Counted from the first letter of the stretch, positions 53,373 to 63,167 are shown. The stretch is DNA of 64,000 bases from Nitrospira sp. (GCA_024998685.1 JACOEH010000013.1:45702-109701); one strand, 5' to 3'. Notes: generated by a model not told the origin, from the sequence alone. Translations and numbers: made by a program.

Positions 53373-54698
53373 TTACTGCTTCGAGCGGCGTGCGAGCTCG
53401 CTCTCAATATCCTCGGCCCATTCGATTCGTTCCTTTCGGCGCTCTCGGGCTTCGCGGATCAATTTAAGGTTTCTTGCTGTTGTCTCCGGCTCCCAGGATT
53501 CGCGGATGACTGCCAGTGCATCGCCCAGTGCTGACTCGGCCCTCTGTTGGTCCTTGGCTAGCACCGCGAGCTCCAACAATGTGGCATGGTCCCAATAGTC
53601 CGGCTTGCCGGAGGCGATACGTCGCTCCACGGCGTAGGAGACGATTGGGATAAGTCGCTCGCGTCGCAGATCCGGAGGCTCTTTGAGTTCCATCAAGGTG
53701 ACAACGTTGACTCCGGGATAGGCATCGCGCCAATCTGCTTCAAATCCTTTGAGGTAGGCCGCAATGGCTTGGTCCAACAACCCACGTGCGAGTGACTTTT
53801 CACCGAGTTTGAGCGCCGCTTCCCAACGGTCTTTGTAGACGCGGCCGAGAATGCCATAGGTTTCGCTGCTCGGCCCACGGTTGGCCAGCAGATCGAGCAA
53901 CACCCGTTCTGCCTCTGCTCTGCGACCGGCTCGATTCAAGGCCAGTCCCAGCTGCTCTTGGACCAGCACCGTGGCTGCCAATGGCGCCGACATCTTCTGC
54001 ACCAAGGCAATCATGTCGTCCCACCCCTTCACGGCCCGATAAGAGAGAAACAAATCGATCACTACTCCGGCCTCAGCATCGTGCACCGACCCGATTTCTT
54101 GCTCGACGACCCGTACCGCATCAACACCTTGCTTGCGGGCTTGAGCTAGTTTCTGGCGAAGCGTGGTGGAATACTGGACGCGATCTCGAAACACATCGGT
54201 CTTCAGCCGTTTGATTTCGGGGAACCCTTCGACGAGTTGAAAGACGGGGCTGTCGGTCATCATCTTGCGGGCATCACGCAGCTTGCCGGCCAACATCTCC
54301 AAATCCGTGCCATTTGTCGACGGCTTGCCATCCGCGCCGAGTTGATAAGGAACGGCGCGAAGAGGACCAACATCAAATGGAAGCTGCCCCAAGCCTTGGG
54401 CGAACAGGAGGACGGTGCTGGCTGGTCTGATGGCGTGGCGCAATCCAAGTTCATAAAAGACGTTGGCATTCGCCGTGGTGAGGTCGGCGACCGCATATTC
54501 GCAGAGGATCAGCCGCTCGTACATGGGCTTGTGGATCACGCCACCGGTCATCTCCTCATCGGCACGCAACGGTTCGAGCCCTGCTGCAACTACGGCCGGC
54601 TTGATGAGCTGGTCGTAGACGGCATCAAAGTCCACCAACCGGCCGTCAGCAGCCGGTTTTTTTCCAAATGGCATGAGCACAAAACACAAGGGCAACAT
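53373..54698 (-). CDS. DUF4071-type protein with nucleotide-2-deoxyribosyltransferase-like N-terminus
   Basis: 441 aa from the ATG after AGGAGTGTGACC. The N-terminal 110 residues (FVLMPFGKKP, MYERLILCEYAVADLTTANA, NVFYELGLRHA) resemble the TIR/deoxyribosyltransferase-like fold common in conflict proteins. The remaining part is helical with TPR-like repeats (LGLALNRAGRRAEAERVLLD) as in the MAP3K TRAF-binding domain family DUF4071. A regulator or effector role in a defence-like system is inferred from the family. Confidence 0.65.
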   Translation of the reverse strand: MLPLCFVLMPFGKKPAADGRLVDFDAVYDQLIKPAVVAAGLEPLRADEEMTGGVIHKPMYERLILCEYAVADLTTANANVFYELGLRHAIRPASTVLLFAQGLGQLPFDVGPLRAVPYQLGADGKPSTNGTDLEMLAGKLRDARKMMTDSPVFQLVEGFPEIKRLKTDVFRDRVQYSTTLRQKLAQARKQGVDAVRVVEQEIGSVHDAEAGVVIDLFLSYRAVKGWDDMIALVQKMSAPLAATVLVQEQLGLALNRAGRRAEAERVLLDLLANRGPSSETYGILGRVYKDRWEAALKLGEKSLARGLLDQAIAAYLKGFEADWRDAYPGVNVVTLMELKEPPDLRRERLIPIVSYAVERRIASGKPDYWDHATLLELAVLAKDQQRAESALGDALAVIRESWEPETTARNLKLIREARERRKERIEWAEDIESELARRSKQ

Positions 54699-54926
54699 GG
54701 TCACACTCCTAACGGCATACTAAAAAGTCCGCAAACTTCATGAAGGTCAACGGTGAGCCAAATCAAATTCCCGTCCAACCTTCAGAAGAACGTCATCAAC
54801 ATCAGCACTCATACTTGCACGATTGCGGGCGATCTCGGCTCCCTGCCGTCTTTCTTCATGCCGAACGACATGGCGGCAACAGCGTGGAGGTTCATCTTAT
54901 CTCCACATGTATCAGCACGTTCCTGA

Positions 54927-55957
54927 TTACTCCTGCATGAGCATCTGGCGAACGAGATCGAGGTTGTCTTCTTTGATTGAAACAGCGATTCCTCCCACAA
55001 CTTCGTCCTTCGGAGGGTACGCGATCGATAAACCCGCGGTCAGCATGATGGCCTCGTCGTTGAATGCATCACCGACGAAGGCGGCCTCCTCTTTTGGATG
55101 ACATCCAACCCTCTTACAGATGTCGCTGAGGGCCTCGGCTTTCCCTTCAAAATCATATTCTGTAGCCACCACGTCGTGCAACGCGCCGTTTCGGTCAAAC
55201 AACAATTCGTTGATGAACACAAAGTCGAACAGCTCACGATAGTCCGGCATCTTCTCCTCGAGCAGGACGTTGACGCCTCCCGAGATGACGGCCAGCACAA
55301 ATCCTTCATGACGCATCTGCTGTAGCGCCTGTCGGCAATTCTTTGTTAATGCCAGCGGGGCAAACATGTCGGCCAGCTGCTTCCTCGTTACCTTTCTCGT
55401 CATGAAATGCCCGCACGCCTTCTGACACCAGGTTCGATAAGCCATGATGCGTTATCGGTCGTCCTTCGCCTCTTTGGCTTGTTTCGATACTCGCGGCTCA
55501 AGCCTTGTTGGATCTTCTTGGCAAATTTCAGGTTGTTCCAGATAAGCTCCCAGGAGAACTGGTAGTTCTCCCCTCTGAGCAATGTGCCGTCCAAATCAAA
55601 CCCGACCACCTTATAGCGCCAACGATTCTTGTTGAGGGGAGGGACCCAATCGGCCGGTGGTTCGTGCAAAACCCCGCGGTGCCCACCGTCAGATGCGACG
55701 ATCCCTTCCGAAAAATACCGTCCTAAATTTGAGGCCACATGAGTGGCGACATCATCTTTGTTGGTGAAGCCTTGCACGATATGCCGTTTCAGCAACCGTT
55801 GCTTGAACGCCGAGAGTTTGCCCGCCGATTCCCCAGAGTCCTTGAGATCCACGGGCCACGCTACCTCGTGTTTCAAGATATATATAAAGCGAGGCAACTG
55901 GGCTGCTGTCGCCGCATCATATTCTGCTTCATTATCAGAAGCATGAGTGACGATGAA
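54927..55957 (-). pseudogene. DUF4062-HAD protein, frameshifted and 5'-truncated
   Basis: Two overlapping ORFs (55400-55897 and 54927-55445) are pieces of one gene. The first has a DUF4062 C-terminal region (PRFIYILKHEVAWPVDL, then HIVQGFTNKDDVATHVASNL) and the HAD nucleophile motif VVGFDLDGTLLRG. The second continues the HAD fold (FVLAVISGGVNVLLEE, AAFVGDAFNDEAIM). The frame changes near 55437-55447. The first 80 or so residues of DUF4062 are missing, cut off at the TAG that ends the next gene upstream. A sequencing error could explain the frame change but not the missing start. Confidence 0.65.
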
Positions 55958-55960
55958 TAT

Positions 55961-57508
55961 CTACCCCTCGCGACTAGTTATCTCAGCAAGGTTATGGCGT
56001 CTAATTGATTCTGGTGGTTCGTAGGAGAGAGTGACAATAATCTTGTAAATTCCGAGGAACAGAACATGCCAAAGGGCAGCACTGCAGATTGCAACCGCAA
56101 CACCGAGTGCGACTCTATCTAGCTTCCCTTGAAGATGCTGCTTATATCGTATCTTCCCTTCAATGAGTCCTTTAAGGAGTGCATATTTGAGGGGGTCACG
56201 ATCAGCTACTAGTTTAAAACGAAGCATCTCTGCCTGATATTCCTCGTACTCCTCAGAGTCTGTGGCAGGAACGGGCAGAGTCGATGGATCTCTTTCCCAA
56301 GACTCTAACCTACGCTCACCTGAACTATTCTCCCGTACCGTTTGATAGCTTTTCAGCAGTGCCGCAGGGGTATTATCAGTCCCACAGCTAAGTGTTCCAT
56401 TATGATCAACGGAACAGGCGTATTCCTCTGCCGGAATGCCCTCGTAGTTTGGCTCAAAACTGTATGAGTTGGAATAGCCAAGATTCTCCGAATTTACAAT
56501 GAAGGCATTTCCCACAATTACTAATACAGCACCTGTGCTCGCATACTTCAGGCCTCTCAGGGCACGAAGCCACCATTTGTCAGGCCCCAAGTGCCATTCA
56601 TCGCTAACCGTGAACTCGTGGCTGCATTTCACGCACTCATCGACATTGACGATAGAATCAGAAACGCTGTCGCGGAAACTAACACTGCACTTCGCACAGC
56701 TGGAATCCTGTAGCTGTGCTCGACGTGCTGGGTCAAGATATTGTCCAAGGAGGTCTAAGCGTTTTGTCAGGGATTTGGACTTTGACACGAGTTTCATTCG
56801 ATTCCCATTGCTGTCAAAGGAGATTGCCATGAGGCCTCGATCCACCTCCTTGTCTATGGCGACATGACTCAATAGTTCCCGAACTCTCTCGAAATCTACA
56901 TCAGTCAGCGATGGAGGGAAAAGCAATGTCACATTCCGGTTTTCGAATCGCGGCATGACTTGTTCCAACTCCCATCGAACTCCAGGTGTCGTATCAAGGA
57001 TAATCACGAGGTGGGAACTCTTTGCCGCGAGATCTAATACCTTTGTCTGCCATTCCTCGTTGCTTGCATATGTGCGGGCAGCTCCCAAAGGTCGAACGGC
57101 ATCTACCGGATTTCCAACAGCAATGACTGGACCTACCACTTTGAATGTTTTAGCCAACTCCTCTTCGAAGGTGGTGGCTCTCTTCTGCGTAAAAAACTCT
57201 GTCCAAGTAAATCGGCTCAAGATTTCGCGTTCGTCCATTCTAAAAGAACGCAGCAACAGTACGGGAGGTCGTGTATCTCGGTTGAGTAGCTCATCAATAG
57301 TCTCTTGATCCAGCTTCCTTCCGTACAGGTACGCACGGCCGCCAAGAAGAAGCAAGAGGGAACCAGCAATCGACCGGATAAATGCCCACACACTCCAATC
57401 CACCACTCCATCAATTCTATGTAGACATCCTAATCCTACCAGGATAGTCACGACTCCCATCAATTTGTAAAAAATCCCATCAGCGAATTCACGTGTGGGA
57501 CCAGTCAT
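55961..57508 (-). CDS. Membrane protein with TIR-like domain and zinc ribbon
   Basis: 515 aa. Two N-terminal membrane segments (about residues 14-30 and 44-62), then a cytoplasmic domain starting PPVLLLRSFRMDE and continuing VIAVGNPVDAVRPLGAARTY, SSHLVIILDTTPGVRWELEQVM. This is like TIR-fold domains; Glu180/Glu182 after Trp179 could be catalytic as in NAD-cleaving TIRs, but that is inference. Residues about 270-300 hold CAKC and CVKC, a zinc ribbon, followed by two more membrane segments. GC is lower than the neighbours, suggesting transfer. Confidence 0.6.
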   Translation of the reverse strand: MTGPTREFADGIFYKLMGVVTILVGLGCLHRIDGVVDWSVWAFIRSIAGSLLLLLGGRAYLYGRKLDQETIDELLNRDTRPPVLLLRSFRMDEREILSRFTWTEFFTQKRATTFEEELAKTFKVVGPVIAVGNPVDAVRPLGAARTYASNEEWQTKVLDLAAKSSHLVIILDTTPGVRWELEQVMPRFENRNVTLLFPPSLTDVDFERVRELLSHVAIDKEVDRGLMAISFDSNGNRMKLVSKSKSLTKRLDLLGQYLDPARRAQLQDSSCAKCSVSFRDSVSDSIVNVDECVKCSHEFTVSDEWHLGPDKWWLRALRGLKYASTGAVLVIVGNAFIVNSENLGYSNSYSFEPNYEGIPAEEYACSVDHNGTLSCGTDNTPAALLKSYQTVRENSSGERRLESWERDPSTLPVPATDSEEYEEYQAEMLRFKLVADRDPLKYALLKGLIEGKIRYKQHLQGKLDRVALGVAVAICSAALWHVLFLGIYKIIVTLSYEPPESIRRHNLAEITSREG

Positions 57509-57812
57509 GAGTTACCTACCTCCTCGATGGTGAGTGTCGGTAACATGATTCGCTCAGCCATCCCACGCTGGATATATTGGACGTTAGAACTATCAAATGT
57601 CCTTGAGTGAATAGTAATCAAACTCCTGATCCGATCTTTCGACTTCGCTTGCACGCGAAAAAGATTCACTAGTTAAAGTCTCTTCAATAAAGCCGAGAAA
57701 CGCTCGTATCGCCACCTACTCACCGCTTCTCTATTGCGCACATTTGTCTTTAACCCGTTAGGCACCAGGTTTATGCCAACTCTATTCGAGCTCCTCGCCA
57801 TAACCTGCCAAC
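57509..57812. other. Intergenic gap, nothing recognised
   Basis: About 300 bp of lower GC. No ORF with a ribosome binding site, repeat or RNA structure is seen. Confidence 0.4.
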
Positions 57813-59675
57813 TCAGTTATCGAGATCTTTCATCAATTGCTGAGCTGGCACTGACAAATCTGACTCCGCTTGCGGGAAAAAGCCCTTTGCCTTCGTCCAC
57901 CAGGTGGCATAGCGGTTCAATTGGCGTCGAGTGGAGTCGATGGCAAACGCCTCCTCTTTCGAATTGGCGGCTCGTTGCTTGAACGTCGCCAAGGCTTGTC
58001 TTGCCTGTTCGAATCCATCCTGCTTTGTAGTACAGATGGCCAAGAGCCACAGCTCGGCGACCGATCCCCACGCCCAGTACTCATCGGGACGTTCGGCATC
58101 CAGCCTCGCCGCCTGCATCGCTGCATGCCAGTACCCAGCTTCTGCCATCACTCCCTTTTGGATGATCTCGAGGGACAACCACTGCACTCCAGTCCAGTGA
58201 TCAGAGAGATTCTTGTCGTACCCTTTTTTGTAGGCCTCACGAGCCTCATCAAGTGCGTTCGAAATCTCGCTGGTTTGCACCGAGGGATCACGTCGTTGCC
58301 GTACTTCTAGAAGCTCCGCCAGGCGCTTATAGGCGCTCCCCACCAGTCCGGCATTTTCCTGATACAGTGAATCGTTCCGTTTCTCCTGCTGTCGTGCCTT
58401 CAAGAGCGACACCAACTTTGCTATGCTGTTGAGCAATTTCTCCTTAGCAATCAGAAAATCGGTTTGTGCCGTCGCACCGCACTTCGCCACTTGATCAGCC
58501 CACTTTTTGGCGACTTCCAGCGAAGCAAGATGAGCTTTCAACTCGACCTCTTCGAGGTGTTCGGCATAACCTTCCGGCAGTTGCACATAAGACACCAGGC
58601 TCATCCAATCATGCGACTGTAGTCGATCCTTTTCCTTATACAGTGCTACCCTGGTGCCGTGGAGCGCCTGCCGCACATCTGCCCCTTCCAGGTGCTTATA
58701 AAACTCCTTAATCAGCAACACGGATCCGTCGAATGTGAGCGGCAGCTGAGAACCGACGACTATCGGAATTCCGGCTAAATGCAACCGTTGTGCGAGACTT
58801 TGGTACGGCACAACGGTGTTGGCCTGACTAGCCCCATCGCAAATCGCCAATGTCACCACCTGGGGCAAGGTGCCTTGGCTTTTCAGCACCTCCACCAAGA
58901 AATCTGCATCTATTGCTTTCTTTTTAGGCGTTGCGAGAGCAAACCCCATTTGGGATCGCAATTGATTCGTCTCGTTCTTTATATTAATGCCGTGGGCAAG
59001 AACATGAACATGGGTGAATGGTTTCTTGTCGGTCTTGGCTTGCGCGAACAGGGCACGTACGTCATCCGGAGTCGCTTGTTTGAGAATATGCAGGACCTTT
59101 CGGTCATCAGCTCCCCCACTATCATATCCAAGCAAGGGTTCGATCCACGGCTTAAGACTCTCCCGAATCGCATCCTCATGTTGAGCGTGCGGCACAGGAA
59201 GGGCTTTCAACCATGTGGGTGAGGCCGAGATAAAGACAATACGAGGGACTGGAGACCAGTTTGGCGGAGTCTCCTTAAATTCTCCACGAATACGGCGGGT
59301 CAAGACAAATTTCTTGTCCGACTGTGCGAATAATGGAGTTTCCGCATCGTCGATGACCGCCTCGAATGGTAACAGCCACAACTCCGATGCGCTGATTACC
59401 AGATCCACTTGTGTAGGGCCAGGGCCAAGTTGTAGTTTGCCGAGCATTTGTTTGGCTTCACCCGCAAGTCTCTGTATGGCCTCATTTCGCTGCCTTTCGG
59501 TTATGGAAGTGGAATAGCGTAACTTATGATATTCATCGAAATATTGCTCCTGGCCGTAATTGGTTCTGCATTCACGCACCGGGGTCGTTCCTGAGACCAC
59601 GAGATACGGGTCACCTTTTCTTAATATCCCACTGGAATCTCCAAATCGAAGAAACTCCATCATTTCTGAGCGCAT
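57813..59675 (-). CDS. CHAT-domain (caspase-like) protease with helical C-terminus
   Basis: 620 aa from the ATG after AGGAGTCTCACA. The CHAT domain (about residues 80-350) shows the usual LPFEAVIDD start, catalytic His228 in VHVLAHG and catalytic Cys279 in LAICDGAS, and the terminal VVGSQLPLTFDGSVLL region. The C-terminal 250 residues are helical with TPR-like character. CHAT proteases cleave specific partner proteins, some of which kill the host cell on infection. The gene lies 40 bp downstream of the small beta-rich gene, so they form an operon. Confidence 0.85.
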   Translation of the reverse strand: MRSEMMEFLRFGDSSGILRKGDPYLVVSGTTPVRECRTNYGQEQYFDEYHKLRYSTSITERQRNEAIQRLAGEAKQMLGKLQLGPGPTQVDLVISASELWLLPFEAVIDDAETPLFAQSDKKFVLTRRIRGEFKETPPNWSPVPRIVFISASPTWLKALPVPHAQHEDAIRESLKPWIEPLLGYDSGGADDRKVLHILKQATPDDVRALFAQAKTDKKPFTHVHVLAHGINIKNETNQLRSQMGFALATPKKKAIDADFLVEVLKSQGTLPQVVTLAICDGASQANTVVPYQSLAQRLHLAGIPIVVGSQLPLTFDGSVLLIKEFYKHLEGADVRQALHGTRVALYKEKDRLQSHDWMSLVSYVQLPEGYAEHLEEVELKAHLASLEVAKKWADQVAKCGATAQTDFLIAKEKLLNSIAKLVSLLKARQQEKRNDSLYQENAGLVGSAYKRLAELLEVRQRRDPSVQTSEISNALDEAREAYKKGYDKNLSDHWTGVQWLSLEIIQKGVMAEAGYWHAAMQAARLDAERPDEYWAWGSVAELWLLAICTTKQDGFEQARQALATFKQRAANSKEEAFAIDSTRRQLNRYATWWTKAKGFFPQAESDLSVPAQQLMKDLDN

Positions 59676-59715
59676 TGTGAGACTCCTTGATCTTCCCGGA
59701 TGAGCCGCCACACTT

Positions 59716-60435
59716 TTACAAATCGTTCTTCAATTTTCCCGTGAGCATTTCCGCTTTGATTTGAGCTGACTTGCGCCCCTCCTTTCCCAGCAGTTTAGGG
59801 CCGCCAAAGAATCCCAATTGGAACAGGCGAATCCCAACGACCCCTGTCTCGCCAATACTTTTAAAACAGGCATTACTGGTCGATTCGAACGATGGACCAA
59901 GCTCGACTTTCCCTAAGTCCACCCCCTGGAGAATGTTGGCTTTACCAGTGAAGGAGACCTTGGTGCCTGCTTCTCGGCAAGCAAGGACCACGCATTTCTC
60001 ACCCGAGTAGGTGCAGCTCACCACTTTGAAATCGTTGTCCCAATTATTCAGGTCCTTGAGCTTTTTCGCCACCCCATGGATATCTTGCATCTCGATCACC
60101 GAGAGTTTTGCCTTGATCATGCACGAATTATCCCTCGTAAATTCCAGCTCGAGCTTGGCTTCGAGATCGCCCACTGGGGGGAACCTATCGACCTTTCCTC
60201 CCGCCACAAATCTGGTCACGGTGGTGCCTTCGGACACAAAGTCTATGTCGGCGTCCTTTCCCGAGGCGGTCACGACCTCAATTCCGAATTTGGAGACATT
60301 ACCCATGGATCGGAACACTCCGCTTTCGATCAATCCAAAGTCCCCAACCTTGATCGTGTTCACGACCGGAAACCACGCCGCATACACCTGCAGCTGCTCA
60401 TGTAAAGTGTCACTAAACGCCTCGGCTAAGCCCAT
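59716..60435 (-). CDS. Beta-rich protein of unknown function, likely partner of the CHAT protease
   Basis: A 239-aa protein that I do not recognise. It begins with a short amphipathic helix, then reads VNTIKVGDFGLIESGVFRSM, followed by alternating hydrophobic/polar strands and a helical insertion (GVAKKLKDLNNWDNDFKV), then more strands (VSFTGKANILQGVDLGKVEL) and a basic helical tail. The size and position, directly upstream of a caspase-like protease, mimic bacterial gasdermin cassettes, but no gasdermin sequence pattern is seen. It could be a substrate, inhibitor or pore-former. Confidence 0.55.
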   Translation of the reverse strand: MGLAEAFSDTLHEQLQVYAAWFPVVNTIKVGDFGLIESGVFRSMGNVSKFGIEVVTASGKDADIDFVSEGTTVTRFVAGGKVDRFPPVGDLEAKLELEFTRDNSCMIKAKLSVIEMQDIHGVAKKLKDLNNWDNDFKVVSCTYSGEKCVVLACREAGTKVSFTGKANILQGVDLGKVELGPSFESTSNACFKSIGETGVVGIRLFQLGFFGGPKLLGKEGRKSAQIKAEMLTGKLKNDL

Positions 60436-60550
60436 GATGCCCTCCTTAAATGGTTATTATGTGTTTGTCATACCAATGGTTACCTTTGATAGTATCGATA
60501 TCCACGATCTCCAAAGCGAAAGTACCTTGATGGATGCACGGGTCTCCTAG

Positions 60551-61387
60551 CTAGGCGTCATAGCTGATGAAACCTTTGTTGATGTCGGAAAGCTTGCGGC
60601 TGGTCCGACGGAACACCCCCACGCCTTCGCGATCGCCGGGAAGGTTCGTGTTCCCTTCGATGGTGACGAGCCGGTCATCACGAAAGTCTTCAACAATTCC
60701 CATATGACCTTTCCCCCCTCCGGTGCTGATCACAAAGATCAAGCCGGGTTTCAACAGAGAAAAGTCTTCCTGCACGTCGTCGGCCCACAAGCGCGTAATC
60801 CCTGACCGGCCCGCCTTGTTCCAATGGTCCAAGACTCCAGCCGTCTGGATGCAGGGATTCTCATCTCCCACATGAGCCGCAGCCTGTTGGAAAGTCCAAT
60901 AGACAAAGGCAGCGCACCAGGGATAGCTGTCATCTTCGGGATCTAATCCTACGGATACCAGGTATTGATCGACTTGAGGCCCACGATTCGAGCCAGGCGG
61001 TTCTTCCAGGACACCGACTTGCGTAGCGGCAACGATGAGTGTGCGTTGCACGAGGGGTGACGCCGGCTTGCTGATACTGATGGGAAGACTCGCCGACCCA
61101 AAGAGCGCAGCCCAGGTAAGTGGTCCGACAACGCCGTCGATCTTGAGAGACTGTCCCTGGCTATCGACCGAACGGGCTTGAAAAAGCTGGACGGCGGCAA
61201 CTGTCTCGCTATCAAAATTGCCATTCTCAGGAACCGGACCGCAGCCGACTTGGTTCAGTCGTTCCTGGACCGCGCGAATGGATGCGCGGTCCTTATCCCC
61301 AACCGTGAGGTAATGGCCGGGATACTGAGGAGCAACGGAACGAGCCAGTGTTTTGCGTCTGGCATGAGAGCGGCGTCGTGATGGCAT
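60551..61387 (-). CDS. Peptidoglycan-binding/CHAP-type amidase
   Basis: 278 aa from the ATG after GGAGGG. The N-terminal 25 residues are strongly basic, with no clear signal peptide. A peptidoglycan-binding_1 domain follows (VQERLNQVGCGPVPENGNFD to DGVVGPLTWAALFG). The C-terminal half is a CHAP/NlpC-P60-like domain with Cys in SYPWCAAFVYW, His in GHMGIVEDF and Asn/Glu in IEGNTN. It cuts cell-wall peptide bonds. It is upstream of the unknown gene on the same strand, with a 115-bp gap. Confidence 0.8.
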   Translation of the reverse strand: MPSRRRSHARRKTLARSVAPQYPGHYLTVGDKDRASIRAVQERLNQVGCGPVPENGNFDSETVAAVQLFQARSVDSQGQSLKIDGVVGPLTWAALFGSASLPISISKPASPLVQRTLIVAATQVGVLEEPPGSNRGPQVDQYLVSVGLDPEDDSYPWCAAFVYWTFQQAAAHVGDENPCIQTAGVLDHWNKAGRSGITRLWADDVQEDFSLLKPGLIFVISTGGGKGHMGIVEDFRDDRLVTIEGNTNLPGDREGVGVFRRTSRKLSDINKGFISYDA

Positions 61388-61922
61388 GGCGTGTCCCTCC
61401 GTCCTCACTCGCAGAAGCGGTCTTTCTGCGAGCCTTATATGGCGAATAACATCTACGTGCTAAGTGGAAACGCTACGGTTTAATGAGCGACGGTGCAGCA
61501 ATTCTGATGCCTAATAGCGCTATGCTGAATGATTGTTCTACCAATGGCGGGAAATTTCAGAAGAGAACGCAAACGTGGCGGTATTCGATAAAAGCAGAAA
61601 CACTACTTAGTCAAGTCAGCACGGTCGGGTGGATCTAAAAAGATTCAGTCTGTATCCTTTTAGATTCTATACGTAGACTCTGTTACATACGTACTCCCTT
61701 GAACTCCATCTCAACAAAGCATCGCTCATCATGATGGTTTCCCATCGAACGTGCGGAATCTATTACGACTCTTAGTCGATAAACTCAGCAGGCATACGGA
61801 TGACGAAGATGGTCGAGTGGACAGAGAATCAAGCCATAGCGGCGTGGCACCATTCCAGCAGGTGAAAGCCTCAGACTAACGATCGCATTGTGACTTACAA
61901 GACTCTTGTTAAGGAGGAGACC
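61388..61922. promoter_or_regulatory. Divergent intergenic region
   Basis: About 535 bp between the amidase (minus) and metalloprotease (plus), more AT-rich than average. A weak inverted repeat (ATCTAAAAAG/CCTTTTAGAT, about 61633-61667) is the only structure noted. Promoters in both directions are expected here. Confidence 0.4.
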
Positions 61923-62768
61923 ATGGCTGAAGTGCTTGTCTGTACCCCGAAATCGTTACCGAAAGACAAATGGATTGAAGCAGCTGAACGGGCCGTGAGG
62001 GTGAATCCGGCCAATCATCCACGGATGGAGAAGCTGGTGCGCGCGATGCCCGACATCAAGTTGGATCGCTTACGCATTGCGGTGGTCACGGCGAAGTACT
62101 GGGGCGCGGAAGGCGTGAAACTGACGGTCGGCTTTCTCGACAATCCGCCACGGGATCTTCGCAAGCGGATTCTGCTGCATATGAATGCCTGGGCCAAAAC
62201 GGCCAATGTCCAGTTTGTTGAGAGCAAATCGAGCCCGCAAGTGCGCATCGCGCGAATTGATCAAGGCGAGGAAGCCGGGTATTGGTCGTATGTGGGCACC
62301 GATATTCTTTCTATCCCCAAGAGGGAACCGACCTTAAACCTTCAAGGTTTTACCATGCAGACACCGGAGTCCGAGTTTCATCGAGTCGTGCGTCATGAGA
62401 CCGGACATACTCTCGGATTCCCTCATGAGCATATGCGTCGTGAGTTGGTGAACAAGATCGATCGGCAGAAGGCCATCGACTATTTCGGCGCGACGCAAGG
62501 GTGGTCGCCGGAAGAAGTCGAGCAGCAAGTCTTGACCCCGATCGAGGAATCATCGATCCGCGGGACGGCACATGCCGACCCACGCTCCATTATGTGTTAT
62601 CAGATTCCGGGCACGCTGACCAAGAATGGCAAGCCTATCGTGGGTGGTCGGGATATCGATAAGAAAGATTATAAATTCGTCGGCGCGATCTATCCACGAC
62701 CGAATAAGACTTCAAACGCCGGTAAGAGGAACGCGTCACAACGGTCAAGGTCTCGCTCAGGCAAATGA
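61923..62768 (+). CDS. Astacin-like (M12A) zinc metalloprotease
   Basis: 281 aa from the ATG after AAGGAGGAGACC; the listed ORF starts 11 codons earlier. The metzincin zinc motif is HETGHTLGFPHEH (HExxHxxGxxHE) and the Met-turn is RSIMCYQIP. No signal peptide is visible, and a basic Ser/Arg-rich tail ends the protein. It should cut proteins in the cytoplasm or after non-classical export. It is the only plus-strand gene in this part of the island apart from the edge ORF. Confidence 0.85.
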   Translation: MAEVLVCTPKSLPKDKWIEAAERAVRVNPANHPRMEKLVRAMPDIKLDRLRIAVVTAKYWGAEGVKLTVGFLDNPPRDLRKRILLHMNAWAKTANVQFVESKSSPQVRIARIDQGEEAGYWSYVGTDILSIPKREPTLNLQGFTMQTPESEFHRVVRHETGHTLGFPHEHMRRELVNKIDRQKAIDYFGATQGWSPEEVEQQVLTPIEESSIRGTAHADPRSIMCYQIPGTLTKNGKPIVGGRDIDKKDYKFVGAIYPRPNKTSNAGKRNASQRSRSRSGK

Positions 62769-63167
62769 ACCGGTGTCGTCTGGCCATTTGCAACACTTAG
62801 CCGATGAGACTATTAAAGAGTCCGACTGCCATCGAACCGTATCTCGTGCGACCGGGATGGTGACAAGAGGATGGACTGAAAGACTTGGCTATGTTTGCAC
62901 TCTCACTGGCAGAAAATCTGGTTCTTGATGAAGACTAGACCCTCGATCCGCTAGATACGACGAAATTTCGCCGCTGCACCGAAGGGCTGTTTACCACGTT
63001 CGTCCATCACCATGATGCCAAAATTTGGTTCAACGATTGTGCAGTGTGCAGCAACGATGGGCTATTCAGCTATAAGCCAATAGTCATGCCAGGCCTCATG
63101 AGGTTGGTTCATAAATTTTCGGCGTGGAGTACATCCCACACCTGTAACTTAAACATAGAGAGCCCGT
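62769..63167. other. Intergenic stretch with possible decayed coding
   Basis: No proper gene. One plus-strand frame stays open from about 62938 to 63184 (for example FTTFVHHHDAKIWFNDC) but has no start near its beginning. It may be a remnant. Confidence 0.3.

Noticed and set aside
59716-60435. Claim that the small protein is a bacterial gasdermin
   Set aside because: Size and position fit, but no gasdermin sequence pattern, N-terminal Cys or known motif is visible; kept as unknown partner.
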